This document shows, piece by piece, positions 1 through 9,975 of a stretch of DNA of 32,861 bases. This DNA comes from Curvibacter sp. PAE-UM (GTDB taxonomy: Bacteria; Pseudomonadota; Gammaproteobacteria; Burkholderiales; Burkholderiaceae_C): contig NZ_KQ483358.1 of NCBI RefSeq assembly GCF_001432305.1, positions 717,057 through 749,917 on the forward strand, given 5' to 3'. Both the position numbers and the translations under genes were made by a program. The notes below the pieces were generated by a model. That model worked only from the letters and a program-made list of their open reading frames with translations. It was not told the origin of the DNA and did not search any database. Position 1 is the first letter of the stretch, and the number at the start of each line of letters is the position of its first letter.

Positions 1-917
1 CGACCTACAGCCTGGACGGCGGCCTGGTCTTCGAGCGCGATGCCAGCTACCTGGACCGGCGTTTTCGCCAGACCCTGGAGCCGCGTCTGTTCTATGTCAA
101 TACGCCCTACGTCGAACAGAACCACCTGCCCAACTACGACTCGGGCGTGACCGACTTCAACTTTGCCAGCATCTATGCGGAAAATGCCTTTGTCGGCAAC
201 GACCGCATTGCCGACAACGATCTGCTGACGGCCGGCCTGTCCAGCCGGCTGCTCGACTCGGACAACGGTGCCGAGATTGCGCGCGTGGGCATTGCGCAGC
301 GTTTCCGTCTGGCCGACCAGCGGGTGACGCTGCCTGGCGGCACTCCGGCTGCCAAGGGCATCAGCGATATCCTGCTGGGGGCTGGCCTGCTGGTCGACCC
401 GCGCTGGTACCTGGACAGTACGGTGCAGTACAACCCGACCACACAGAAATCGATACGCTCCACAGTCTCGGCCCGCTATAACCCGGGGCACTACCGCGTG
501 CTCAACCTGGCCTACCGCTTCCAGCGCGACCTCAGCGAGCTGGTGGACATCGGCTGGCAATGGCCGATCAACGACCTATGGGGGGACCGCGGGCAGGACC
601 TGGGCGCGGGCCGTGGCCAGGGCGCGGGCCGCTGGTACAGCGTCGGACGCCTGAACTACAGTCTGCAGGACAGCAAGCTGGTCGATTCGATCATCGGATT
701 TGAGTACGATGCGGGTTGCTGGCTGGGGCGCGTCGTGCTGGAGCGCCTGCAGACGGGTCTGGTTTCGTCCAATCAGCGTCTCATGTTCCAGCTCGAATTC
801 GTCGGTTTCTCGCGGCTGGGCATCGACCCCCTGCAGACGCTCAAGAACAATATCCCGCGCTACCAGTATCTGCGTGAGCAGGTCACCGCGCCCAGCCGAT
901 TCAGCAATTACGATTGA
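1..917 (+). CDS. lptD: LPS-assembly protein LptD, C-terminal part (5' end outside window)
   Basis: The reading frame is open from base 3 and ends at TGA 915-917, giving the last 304 residues of an outer-membrane beta-barrel. LptD, with the lipoprotein LptE, inserts lipopolysaccharide into the outer leaflet of the outer membrane. The visible part has typical LptD barrel segments, such as LEPRLFYVNTPY followed by a loop with NLPNYDSG-like spacing, the FNFASIYAENAFVGNDRIAD stretch and YRFQRDLSELVDIGWQWP. Near the end there are alternating hydrophobic strands and the LEFVGFSRLGIDPLQTLKNN region. The surA start lies 4 nt after the stop, so the two genes are probably cotranscribed. The N-terminal periplasmic OstA-like domain and signal peptide are outside the window. 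Confidence 0.93.
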   Translation, partial: TYSLDGGLVFERDASYLDRRFRQTLEPRLFYVNTPYVEQNHLPNYDSGVTDFNFASIYAENAFVGNDRIADNDLLTAGLSSRLLDSDNGAEIARVGIAQRFRLADQRVTLPGGTPAAKGISDILLGAGLLVDPRWYLDSTVQYNPTTQKSIRSTVSARYNPGHYRVLNLAYRFQRDLSELVDIGWQWPINDLWGDRGQDLGAGRGQGAGRWYSVGRLNYSLQDSKLVDSIIGFEYDAGCWLGRVVLERLQTGLVSSNQRLMFQLEFVGFSRLGIDPLQTLKNNIPRYQYLREQVTAPSRFSNYD

Positions 918-921
918 ACCC

Positions 922-2298
922 ATGACGAGCTTCCGATCTCCGGTCCTGATCCTGGTGGCCATGACCTGCCTGCCTGCCTGGTCCCAGGGCCTGCGCTCCC
1001 CGGGTGCTCCGGCCACCTCATCCGCCCTCGTGCCTCCGGCTGCGACGGTGCTGGTGCCGGGCATACGCGCTGCCGACTTCATCGTTGCCGTGGTGAATGC
1101 CGAGCCCATCACCAATCTGCAGGTCAGTGCCGAGGTCGAACGCATCCGGCGGCAGCTGACCGCACAGCGTCAGCCTCTGCCGGATGCAAGAGAGCTGGCA
1201 CGCCGGGTGCTGGATCAGCTGATCAGCGAGCGAGTCCAGCTGCAATTGGCGCGCGAACAGGGCATCAAGATCGACGAGCCGTCCATCGACCAGGCCGAGC
1301 AGTCCGTGGCCAGCCAGAACCAGATGACCGTCGAGCAGCTTCGACGTCAGCTGGAGCGTGAGGGCACGGATCCCCGGCGCCTGCGCGAACAACTGCGCGA
1401 CCAGCTCCTGCTGACCCGTCTGCGCGAGCGTGAAGTGGACCCGCGTGTGCGCATCAGCGATATCGAGGTCGAGCAATACCTGACCGAGCAGCAGGAACGC
1501 AGCAACGATCCCGCCAGCCAGCAGATCAACATGGCCCATCTGCTGGTGGCTGTGCCTGAGGGTGCTGGCGAGCAACAGCTGGTCGAGCTCGAGGCCAGGG
1601 CGCAGCGCGCGTTGCAGCGCGCCCGTGCGGGCGAGGATTTTGCGGCGCTGGCACGGGAATTCTCCGATGCGGCCGATCGCACCAATGGCGGCCAGCTGGG
1701 CCTGCGCACGGGCGACCGCTACCCGCCCCTGTTTCTGGAGGCCACGCGCATGCTGGCGCCCGGCGACGTGACCGGGCCGGTGCGCTCGGGCGCCGGTTTC
1801 CACATCATCAAGCTGCTGGAGCGGCGTCTGCCCGGCCTGCCGCCGACCACCGTGACGCAAAGCCGCGCACGCCACATCCTGCTGGTGCCCAGCACCCAGC
1901 TGGGCGAGGCCCAGGCCCGCGACAAACTTAACGATTTTCGGCGGCGCATCGTGGCCGGCGAGACCGATTTCGCGACGCTGGCGCGCCAGAATTCGCAGGA
2001 CGGCAGCGCCGCCCAGGGCGGCGACCTGGGCTGGGCCAGCCCAGGCATGTTCGTTCCCGAGTTCGAGCGGGTCATGGACCAGCTGGCGCCCAGCCAGATC
2101 AGCCAGCCCCTGATCTCGCGCTTCGGCGTGCACCTGATCCAGCTGCTGGAGCGCCGCAATGCCACCCTGAGCGCGCGCGAGCAGCGTGAAATGGTGCGCA
2201 ATATGCTGCGCGAGAAGAAATACGGCGAGGTTTATGACAACTGGGCGCGGGACGTGCGTGCGCGTGCCTACGTGGAGCTGCGCGAAGCGCCACAATGA
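922..2298 (+). CDS. surA: Periplasmic chaperone / peptidyl-prolyl isomerase SurA
   Basis: A 458-residue protein starting at ATG 922, just after the lptD stop. The N-terminus is a Sec signal peptide ([20 protein letters not shown]). An N-terminal chaperone domain follows, with the typical opening [15 protein letters not shown]. Two parvulin (PpiC-type rotamase) domains come next, the first starting near [15 protein letters not shown] and the second near [18 protein letters not shown]-terminal helix packs back on the chaperone domain in this family. SurA escorts unfolded outer-membrane proteins, including LptD, across the periplasm, which fits its place after lptD. An in-frame extension upstream of 922 would overlap lptD and lacks a signal peptide at its start, so ATG 922 is preferred. 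Its last 4 nt overlap rsmA. Confidence 0.95.
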   Translation: MTSFRSPVLILVAMTCLPAWSQGLRSPGAPATSSALVPPAATVLVPGIRAADFIVAVVNAEPITNLQVSAEVERIRRQLTAQRQPLPDARELARRVLDQLISERVQLQLAREQGIKIDEPSIDQAEQSVASQNQMTVEQLRRQLEREGTDPRRLREQLRDQLLLTRLREREVDPRVRISDIEVEQYLTEQQERSNDPASQQINMAHLLVAVPEGAGEQQLVELEARAQRALQRARAGEDFAALAREFSDAADRTNGGQLGLRTGDRYPPLFLEATRMLAPGDVTGPVRSGAGFHIIKLLERRLPGLPPTTVTQSRARHILLVPSTQLGEAQARDKLNDFRRRIVAGETDFATLARQNSQDGSAAQGGDLGWASPGMFVPEFERVMDQLAPSQISQPLISRFGVHLIQLLERRNATLSAREQREMVRNMLREKKYGEVYDNWARDVRARAYVELREAPQ

Positions 2299-3053
2299 AA
2301 CATATTCCGCGCAAACGTTTCGGCCAGCACTTCCTGTCCGACGACGGCATCATTGACGGCATCGTGCGGGCCATTGATCCACGCCCCGGGCAGGTCATGG
2401 TCGAGATCGGCCCGGGCCTGGCGGCCTTGACGCAGCCGCTGGTGGAGCGACTGGGCCGCTTGATCGTCATCGAACTGGACCGGGACCTGGCCGGGCGTCT
2501 GCGCACCCATGCGCAGCTCGACGTCGTCGAGTCCGACGTGCTGAAGGTGGATTTCACGCAGCTGGCCCAGGCGCAAAACACACAGAAGCTGCGCGTGGTG
2601 GGCAACTTGCCCTACAACATCTCCACACCCATCCTGTTTCACCTGCTCGAGCACGTGGCCGTGGTCGAGGACCAGCATTTCATGCTGCAGAAGGAAGTCA
2701 TCGACCGCATGGTGGCCGCACCATCGACATCCGACTATGGCCGTCTCAGCGTCATGCTGCAGTGGCGTTACGCCATGGAAAACGTGCTGTTCGTACCGCC
2801 CGAGAGCTTCGACCCGCCGCCGCGCGTGGACAGTGCCGTGGTGCGCATGGTGCCCCATGCTCAGCCGGCGGCGCTGGATGTGAAGCGCCTGGAGCAACTG
2901 GTGCAGGTGGCCTTCAGCCAGCGGCGCAAGCTGCTACGCCACACCCTGGGGCGCTGGCTGGAGGAAAAAGGGCTGTCCGGCGACTTCGACCTGCAACGCC
3001 GCGCCGAGGAAGTGCCCGTTGCGGAGTATGTGGCGCTGGCGCAGCGCAGCTGA
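2295..3053 (+). CDS. rsmA: 16S rRNA (adenine1518-N6/adenine1519-N6)-dimethyltransferase
   Basis: A 252-residue KsgA/RsmA enzyme that uses S-adenosylmethionine to dimethylate two adjacent adenines in the 3'-terminal helix of 16S rRNA during 30S assembly. The sequence opens with RKRFGQHFL. The SAM-binding glycine motif is [11 protein letters not shown], an acidic residue follows in VIELDRDL, and the adenine-methyltransferase motif IV reads NLPYNIST. The C-terminal small domain ends with [11 protein letters not shown]. The ATG overlaps the surA stop (ATGA), which indicates translational coupling. In many gammaproteobacteria and some betaproteobacteria pdxA lies between surA and rsmA; here it is absent. 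A strong intrinsic terminator follows 18 nt after the stop. Confidence 0.97.
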   Translation: MKHIPRKRFGQHFLSDDGIIDGIVRAIDPRPGQVMVEIGPGLAALTQPLVERLGRLIVIELDRDLAGRLRTHAQLDVVESDVLKVDFTQLAQAQNTQKLRVVGNLPYNISTPILFHLLEHVAVVEDQHFMLQKEVIDRMVAAPSTSDYGRLSVMLQWRYAMENVLFVPPESFDPPPRVDSAVVRMVPHAQPAALDVKRLEQLVQVAFSQRRKLLRHTLGRWLEEKGLSGDFDLQRRAEEVPVAEYVALAQRS

Positions 3054-3070
3054 GCTGGTCTCGAAAAAGA

Positions 3071-3097
3071 AAAGGCCCGTCGCAGACGGGCCTTTTT
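3071..3097. terminator. Bidirectional intrinsic terminator after rsmA
   Basis: An 11-bp perfect stem (AAAGGCCCGTC at 3071-3081 with GACGGGCCTTT at 3085-3095) has a 3-nt loop and a run of T on the plus strand. The minus strand also reads into a T-rich tail (TTTTCTTTTTC), so it can end both the lptD-surA-rsmA transcript and the minus-strand barstar transcript. Confidence 0.9.
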
Positions 3098-3113
3098 GCT
3101 GGGGTGAGCCGGA

Positions 3114-3338
3114 TCAGGCGGCAGCGAGCCAATAACCTGCGTTGAAAGGGCTGCTCATGCGCAGCGCCAGCGGCGACACGTCGAGCAGCTTGTCGGTCGG
3201 CATCTTCTCGCCGCCGTCCTCATTCAACTCAATCCCCACCGGGGCGGCTTCGCTCGCGACGCCTTCCACCTTAGCCTCGTTCGCCCGTTCTGCTTGGCTG
3301 GTTTGTGCAGAACGGGCTACAGAAAAGAATAGAAGCAC
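3114..3338 (-). CDS. Small ORF downstream of barstar; possibly a frameshifted barstar C-terminal extension
   Basis: An open frame of 74 codons beginning at a GTG (3338), which lies inside the barstar gene and overlaps its end by 22 nt. I see no ribosome-binding site, so independent translation is doubtful. The product has an acidic, Ala/Glu-rich middle and a hydrophobic, proteolysis-resistant-looking end (LLDVSPLALRMSSPFNAGYW). Adding one T in the barstar run TTCTTTTCTG would fuse the barstar frame into this one, giving a FYSFSVARSAQ junction. The frame therefore looks like the C-terminal part of a longer barstar protein separated by an indel, though a chance ORF is possible. The shared bidirectional terminator lies 17 nt beyond its stop. 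I do not recognise the family. Confidence 0.35.
   Translation of the reverse strand: MLLFFSVARSAQTSQAERANEAKVEGVASEAAPVGIELNEDGGEKMPTDKLLDVSPLALRMSSPFNAGYWLAAA
3283..3317. repeat. Inverted repeat at the barstar stop codon
   Basis: Perfect 11-bp arms GCCCGTTCTGC (3283-3293) and GCAGAACGGGC (3307-3317) are separated by 13 nt. The outer edge of one arm is the last base of the barstar TAG. There is no following T run on the minus strand, so it is not a standard terminator. It could act as an mRNA-stabilising hairpin or be a scar of a rearrangement at the junction with the tail ORF. Confidence 0.6.
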
Positions 3339-3718
3339 CGGAATGGTACCTTGCGGTCATTCCAGTAGTCCGCGGCGTCGCGGAAGATGTCGAGCAGCTG
3401 CTCGCGTGCTTCCTTGTCGAACTTGGCGTTGGCCGGGATGTGCTCGAGCACGGCAATGAAGCCCGGCTGCGGTCCCGACTTGTGCAGCGGGTCCGTCAGG
3501 CAGTCATACAAGGCATCGAAATTCTTGCCGACGTTGGCCGGCAGCATGAACTGCTGCGCGATCAGATCCAGAACATCCTGCCTGGACTGGGCCTGGGCCA
3601 GGTTGGCATACAGGAAGTGGTGCCCCAGGCCCTGGGCAGCCTCCTGCAGATCCGACACCCTGAAGGCACGGATCGACTGAACGATATTGGTTCTTACAGT
3701 ACGAAGTGGTGTATCCAT
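3317..3718 (-). CDS. Barstar-family ribonuclease inhibitor
   Basis: A 133-residue cytoplasmic protein without a signal peptide. The core NVGKNFDALYDCLTD (about residues 62-76) aligns with the barstar helix that plugs the RNase active site. The two inhibitory aspartates of barstar correspond to Asp68 and Asp72. The C-terminal strand reads VPFRCFYSF. The protein is about 40 residues longer than classical barstar, mostly at the N-terminus. It lies 36 nt downstream of a secreted RNase Sa-like gene in the same direction, the arrangement expected for a toxin with its immunity protein. The family assignment is strong; that this inhibitor binds this neighbour's RNase is inference. The stop falls within an inverted repeat, and an alternative frame continues for about 66 codons beyond it. 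Confidence 0.88.
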   Translation of the reverse strand: MDTPLRTVRTNIVQSIRAFRVSDLQEAAQGLGHHFLYANLAQAQSRQDVLDLIAQQFMLPANVGKNFDALYDCLTDPLHKSGPQPGFIAVLEHIPANAKFDKEAREQLLDIFRDAADYWNDRKVPFRCFYSFL

Positions 3719-3754
3719 CCCCGCGTCACTTTCTTGGCTAAAACACGATTCGAT

Positions 3755-4147
3755 TCAGGGCACGATCTTGCGAAAGCTCGCATAGTGATCGGCCGTGTAA
3801 TAACAGACTTCCGGCGTCGTCGTCGGGCCACCACACACAATCCGGCGAGTGCCCCGATTGCGTGCACCAGGTGTGGGCACGGTGTATTCGCGGTAGTAGC
3901 CGCGCTTGTGGGCCGGGAGCAAACGCTCGCGGTTGCCAAATACCGTGCCATCCTTTTCGTACGCAAACGGGCCGCCCTGGAAAATCTGGCGATACGTTTG
4001 CGCCCCCTGGCTTGGCAGTTCCGCCACCGACATCGTCATGGGCGTGTCCGCCGGTGCCGGGCCTCGGGCCCTGACGTCCGTGGACACACAGGCTAACGCT
4101 AGCAAAAAGCCAGTAAGTACCAACTTGATGCCGGAGCTACGTGCCAT
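3755..4147 (-). CDS. Secreted guanyl-preferring ribonuclease, RNase Sa / N1-T1 family
   Basis: A 130-residue precursor with an N-terminal export signal (GIKLVLTGFLLALACVSTD). The mature part matches the bacterial microbial-RNase fold. The catalytic glutamate lies in YREYTV (Glu87), the arginine in RGTRRIVCGG (Arg101/Arg102), and the general-acid histidine in YYTADHYASF (His121). These are the RNase Sa signature segments in the correct order and spacing. Such enzymes cleave single-stranded RNA after guanosine. Two cysteines (105 and 115) could form a disulfide in the periplasm or outside the cell. The ATG at 4147 has no clear Shine-Dalgarno, so expression may be low. A barstar-type inhibitor gene follows directly. 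Whether the enzyme is used for nutrition, competition or defence cannot be told from sequence. Confidence 0.88.
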   Translation of the reverse strand: MARSSGIKLVLTGFLLALACVSTDVRARGPAPADTPMTMSVAELPSQGAQTYRQIFQGGPFAYEKDGTVFGNRERLLPAHKRGYYREYTVPTPGARNRGTRRIVCGGPTTTPEVCYYTADHYASFRKIVP

Positions 4148-4219
4148 GAGTCGAGTTTGTTATTACTCTCCGGGTAAACCCGGAAGATTCAAGCCCGAGA
4201 GTGTCGCCGATCTGGTCTG

Positions 4220-4262
4220 AAAAAGCAAGGGCCTGCCCAATAAATAGGCAGGCCCTTGCTTT
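4220..4262. terminator. Intrinsic terminator downstream of maeB
   Basis: A 15-bp perfect stem, AAGCAAGGGCCTGCC (4223-4237) with its complement at 4247-4261, encloses a 9-nt loop. On the minus strand the stem is followed by a run of T, which suits the maeB transcript that ends at 4302. Confidence 0.9.
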
Positions 4263-4301
4263 GGTAAAGACGAGTAAGTTGGTGGTCGCTTTCGCCCGGG
4301 A

Positions 4302-6608
<2,307 letters not shown>

Positions 6609-6798
6609 CAATCAACTCCTGCTGCAGGCCTGATTTGTGATGGGGCCGGACGGCGCGGTCATTCGCACTCCCCGTCCCAACGGTCTGCTTCTATGGGGAA
6701 TCGGATTGTAGACCTCGAAAGCCACGGTTCTGGTCGGGCCACCGGGAAAAGGGCTCTCGGTTTTTACGTATATGCAAAACCGGCGAGTCCGGTCTGGC

Positions 6799-7047
6799 TC
6801 AAGTTCCTGCAGGCTCGGCGTCTGCCAAAGAGGTGGTCCGATTTGGCGGGGAGCCACGCTCCCAGGCTTTCTCATGCAGGAAGAAAGCCACGGCCTGCAC
6901 CGTCGGCTCCAGCAGGCTCAGCGTGAAGGCCATGAGCAGATCGCCGGTCACGGCATAAGCTACTGCGCCGGCGACGGTGATGTGGACCAGGTAGTAGCTC
7001 GCGGTTTTCTTGAGCGTGAGCAGATTGGCGCGGGCGAAGTCGGCCAT
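6799..7047 (-). CDS. Small DUF2061-type membrane protein
   Basis: An 82-residue protein with two predicted membrane helices, roughly residues 17-38 (YYLVHITVAGAVAYAVTGDL) and 40-58 (MAFTLSLLEPTVQAVAFFL), followed by a polar tail containing HEKAW. The SYYLVHITVAGAVAYAVTG pattern and the LEPTVQAVAFFLHEKAW ending are typical of the DUF2061 family (PF09834), whose function is unknown. The ATG at 7047 has a GGAG 8 nt upstream. The gene is short, stands alone between maeB and the PhnD-like gene, and reads in the same direction as both. No terminator is evident after it, so read-through into maeB is possible. The 190 nt between it and maeB hold no other gene that I can see. Confidence 0.8.
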   Translation of the reverse strand: MADFARANLLTLKKTASYYLVHITVAGAVAYAVTGDLLMAFTLSLLEPTVQAVAFFLHEKAWERGSPPNRTTSLADAEPAGT

Positions 7048-7143
7048 GACAGCATCTCCAAAAAGAATGGAGTTGGCTGTTATGGTAGTTTTTATCTATT
7101 TTTCAGGCCAATTGCTTTTCCCAAAGGTGGGCATAGAAACGGC

Positions 7144-7965
7144 TTACTTCTCAAGCCAATCGAGCAGTGACTTCATCCGTTCTTCCGCACCGGTATCAAA
7201 AGCCGCGATGCCGATGCGCTGCAGGATTTCGGGCCCCCCGGGCTTTTCCGGCACAGAGGCCAGCGACATCTGGATGGCCTTGAGCTGCTCGGGCTTGAAC
7301 TTGCCGTGCGCCACTAGCGGGAAATAAGGCTGGACCACGCTGCTGTGCAGGATGCGGAAACCATCCTTGTCCAGTTTCTTCGCGGGTCCGGAGTAGGAGG
7401 CGATGGCACCGACGTCGGCAAACTTGTTGTCCATGTAGAAGGTGACGGCCGCCTGCTCGCGGACGTATTGCACGTTTTCTTTCGCGAGGTCGATGCCGCG
7501 GTCGCGCAGCTCGGCACGGCAGAAACGCGACATGTAGGACACCTGCTCGGGCATGACGAAGCGCTTGCCGCGCGCATCAGCCAGCGTCTTGAGCGGTGAG
7601 TTATTGGGCACGACGATGAGACACTGGCCATCCGGCTTGGCGTTGGCCAGATAGTGATAACCGTAGTCGCGCATGCCACGTGCCGGGTAGTCGCTCGGGC
7701 GAGCCATCACGAAATCGAACTTGCCCTCCTTCATGCCGGATTCCAGGGTGGCGAACTCGCGTGCGAACACCACGCTCACCTTGGTTTTCAGCACGCCACC
7801 GATGAGGTTGGCCAAATCCTGGTACTTGGAGATCACGCGGCCATGATCGAGCCCGCCGGAAGTGCCCTCGCTGATGGCCAGCACAAGCTGGGACTGGGCG
7901 CGGGCCGCCCCGCTGAAGACAAAGGCGGCCATGCAGAAAACGGCCAGCATATGAAGCAAACGCAT
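7144..7965 (-). CDS. PhnD-like periplasmic substrate-binding protein next to the sox genes
   Basis: A 273-residue exported protein. Residues 1-23 are a Sec signal peptide ending ARAQ. The mature part fits the phosphate/phosphonate-type ABC-transporter binding protein family (Phosphonate-bd, PF12974), with LVLAISEGTSGG, an FARE.ATLESGMKEGKFDFVMARPSDYP-like segment and a ligand-lobe stretch around VVPNNSPLKTLADARGKRFV. ATG 7965 is chosen because it begins the signal peptide and has a GGGGA about 7 nt upstream; the open frame extends further but looks non-coding. No permease or ATPase gene is nearby, so the protein may work as an orphan sensor or binding protein. It sits immediately after soxX, beyond a terminator, where soxB is often found. 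Its ligand is unknown. Confidence 0.75.
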   Translation of the reverse strand: MRLLHMLAVFCMAAFVFSGAARAQSQLVLAISEGTSGGLDHGRVISKYQDLANLIGGVLKTKVSVVFAREFATLESGMKEGKFDFVMARPSDYPARGMRDYGYHYLANAKPDGQCLIVVPNNSPLKTLADARGKRFVMPEQVSYMSRFCRAELRDRGIDLAKENVQYVREQAAVTFYMDNKFADVGAIASYSGPAKKLDKDGFRILHSSVVQPYFPLVAHGKFKPEQLKAIQMSLASVPEKPGGPEILQRIGIAAFDTGAEERMKSLLDWLEK

Positions 7966-8054
7966 CGTGAATCCCCAACAACAAGTCAAACCGGCTTTCG
8001 TGCGAAGCCGTGTTTTTAGTTTAAGGCGGTGCAGGGCGCAGAAGGTAAGCGTTG

Positions 8055-8090
8055 GAAACAAACAAGCCCTCCCGCCGAGGCGAGAGGGCT
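8055..8090 (-). terminator. Probable terminator after soxX
   Basis: The arms AGCCCTC (8065-8071) and GAGGGCT (8084-8090) are extended inward by CGCC/GGCG. On the minus strand the hairpin is followed by a T-rich tail (TTGTTTGTTT). It closes the soxYZAX transcript and separates it from the PhnD-like gene. Confidence 0.75.
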
Positions 8091-8102
8091 GGTCCCGGGT
8101 GC

Positions 8103-8759
8103 TTACTGGTTGACGGGCGACTTGGGGTCGAGCAGCAGGGCCATGATGTGCCTGACCTGCTGTTCGCTCAGGATGCCCTTGTGGCCGGCGCGCGGCATCT
8201 GCGAGCAGGCGTTGTAGGCACGTGCGTTCCAGATCTTGCCCCAGGTGTACTGGATGATGGCCGCCGACTCGGGCGCATACAGATCCTTCACGCCACGCAT
8301 CTTGCCGTAGTTGTACAGGCTCGGGCCCAGCGTGCCGAAGGAGATCTCGGCCTTGCTGATCTGGTGGCAGTTGTAGCAGTTGCCGCCGTTCTCGCTGCCG
8401 GCCGCATCACTCCAGGTCATGCCACGGCCGCTCTGGGCGATCTTCTCGCCCTCTTTCCAGTCACCGATGTACTGGCCGCCCGCGGGCCACTTGATGCTGG
8501 CGAAGTTGGCCGCCTCGATGGCCTTGGCCGTCTTCTCTTCGATGGGCTGGCCCGCCACGTCGGCCTTCATGCATTCGAGGTTGGCGTCGTCCAGCACCAG
8601 GCGGTCGACCTTGGCCTGGCCCTGGTCGCGGAAGGACGCCTTGGCGATGTCCTGGCTCAGCTTGTCGAGTTCGGCGCTGCTGGGCATGCTGGAGCAGCCA
8701 GCCACCAGCACGACAGCAGCCACGCCGGCAGCGATGAGGAGTTGGGTCTGTTTCTTCAT
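8103..8759 (-). CDS. soxX: Sulfur-oxidation c-type cytochrome SoxX
   Basis: A 218-residue cytochrome subunit that pairs with SoxA. SoxXA couples thiosulfate oxidatively to the SoxY cysteine in the periplasm. The single haem-c site is CYNCH (residues 128-132). A methionine axial ligand is expected at Met188 in CSQMPRAGHKGIL. The N-terminus has a lipoprotein-like signal with LVAGC (Cys22), so the subunit may be anchored to a membrane. It is longer than the small SoxX proteins and belongs to the class with an extra N-terminal region. The ATG has an AGGAG 8 nt upstream. soxX is the last gene of soxYZAX and is followed by a terminator, not by soxB. Confidence 0.93.
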   Translation of the reverse strand: MKKQTQLLIAAGVAAVVLVAGCSSMPSSAELDKLSQDIAKASFRDQGQAKVDRLVLDDANLECMKADVAGQPIEEKTAKAIEAANFASIKWPAGGQYIGDWKEGEKIAQSGRGMTWSDAAGSENGGNCYNCHQISKAEISFGTLGPSLYNYGKMRGVKDLYAPESAAIIQYTWGKIWNARAYNACSQMPRAGHKGILSEQQVRHIMALLLDPKSPVNQ

Positions 8760-8774
8760 GGTATCGGTCTCCTC

Positions 8775-9578
8775 TTAGCGCTTGATGGCCGGGGCAATGT
8801 TCTCGGCCCCCTTGGCATTGACACCCATGTAGGCGCCCAGGGCGACGGTGGCGTCGCTGCCAAACAGCGGGTAGGGGAAACGCTGCTGGCGGTAGCAGTC
8901 GTTCAGGCGCAGCTGCATGCTCCACATCTGGCCATTGGAGACGCGGTAGGCCGGCCAGGCAGCAAAACCGATGCCGTCGCCCGGGTTCTTGGTCAGGTTG
9001 GGCAGGTCCTGGAGGCGGATGCGCTTGCCGTCTTCACCGTGGCAGGAGGCGCAGGAGAAGTCGTGCGTGCCGCTGCGCATGAAGAACAGGCGCTTGCCCA
9101 CTTCGTACATGACCTTTTCCTGCTGGTGGCTGTTGGGCAGGTTGAACTTCATACCACGCGATTCGGCAGCGATCCAGGTCGCCAGCGCCGTCACGTTGGC
9201 CTGCTCGCCGCGCCCGAAGGCCGTCTTGGCGATCTCCGCGCCGTTGAAGCCCTGCAGGGTTTCCATGCAGCTCACCAGGCGGGACTCCAGGTCCTGCACC
9301 TTGTTGGTGTCAGCAAAGTGGCGCGGCAGCTCGACAAAAGCCCCCTTGACCACGCCCGGGCCCTTGCCCAGATCACATTTTTCCAGCGAGACGTTCTTCG
9401 GCCCACGCTTCTGCTTCCACAGGTCTTCCCCCTTGGCTTCGAACAACTCGGCCGGGTTGCCGTCGGCCAGCATCGCGCGGTATTCGGCGATGCCGTCACT
9501 GGCGGATTTCTGGGCCTGAGCACTCACCGCGAGCATTGCGCTGGCGAAAAGCAGGGCCCAAGACTTGGCGTATTTCAT
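8775..9578 (-). CDS. soxA: Thiosulfate-oxidising c-type cytochrome SoxA, single-haem form
   Basis: A 267-residue exported protein with a signal peptide ending SAQAQ. It carries one haem motif, CASCH (residues 176-180). The conserved C-terminal cysteine that ligates the haem and serves catalysis is Cys228 in NDCYRQQRFP. The N-terminal haem site of dihaem SoxA proteins is missing: only Cys104 (SCMETLQGF) remains at that place, and Cys68 could pair with it as a disulfide, as in the known monohaem SoxXA of Starkeya novella. SoxA with SoxX forms the S-S bond between thiosulfate and SoxY. ATG 9578 is chosen because an AGAGG lies at proper spacing; a GTG two codons upstream would be too close to it. 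The soxX start lies 15 nt after the stop. Confidence 0.93.
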   Translation of the reverse strand: MKYAKSWALLFASAMLAVSAQAQKSASDGIAEYRAMLADGNPAELFEAKGEDLWKQKRGPKNVSLEKCDLGKGPGVVKGAFVELPRHFADTNKVQDLESRLVSCMETLQGFNGAEIAKTAFGRGEQANVTALATWIAAESRGMKFNLPNSHQQEKVMYEVGKRLFFMRSGTHDFSCASCHGEDGKRIRLQDLPNLTKNPGDGIGFAAWPAYRVSNGQMWSMQLRLNDCYRQQRFPYPLFGSDATVALGAYMGVNAKGAENIAPAIKR

Positions 9579-9610
9579 AGTCACCTCTTTCTTGGTTATC
9601 GGAATCTTGC

Positions 9611-9922
9611 TCAGGACACCGTGGCTTCGTCGGTACGGCTGTCGCCCTTGTTGTCCTTCCAGGTCACGGCAATCTTGTCACCGGCCTTGGCGCCCTTGAC
9701 CACAAACTGCATGAACGGGTTCTTGGACACGGCCGGGCCCCACTCGGCGGTCATCACAACCTTGCCGTTGAGAGACGCGCTGACGTCCTGGATGAACCAG
9801 GCCGGCACAACCTTGCCTGCCGAGTCCTTGCGTTGTCCGGATTCCATTTCGTGGCTCATGAGTACGCGCACGGTGGCCTTGTCGCCAGCGGCTTGCGCGC
9901 GAATGCGCATCGGATCTGCCAT
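9611..9922 (-). CDS. soxZ: Thiosulfate oxidation carrier complex protein SoxZ
   Basis: A 103-residue protein of the SoxZ family (MADPMRIRAQ; EMESGQRKDSAGKVVPAWFI; GPAVSKNPFMQFVVKGAKAG). It is the partner of SoxY in the carrier complex that holds the sulfur intermediate in the periplasm. It has no signal peptide, as usual for SoxZ, and is thought to be exported together with the SoxY precursor. The start ATG has an AGGAG 8 nt upstream. Its place between soxY and soxA is the common order. Confidence 0.95.
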   Translation of the reverse strand: MADPMRIRAQAAGDKATVRVLMSHEMESGQRKDSAGKVVPAWFIQDVSASLNGKVVMTAEWGPAVSKNPFMQFVVKGAKAGDKIAVTWKDNKGDSRTDEATVS

Positions 9923-9975
9923 TTTGATACTCCTAAATCTGTATGAATACTGTGGGTGGATGGGTCCGTCAGCGC

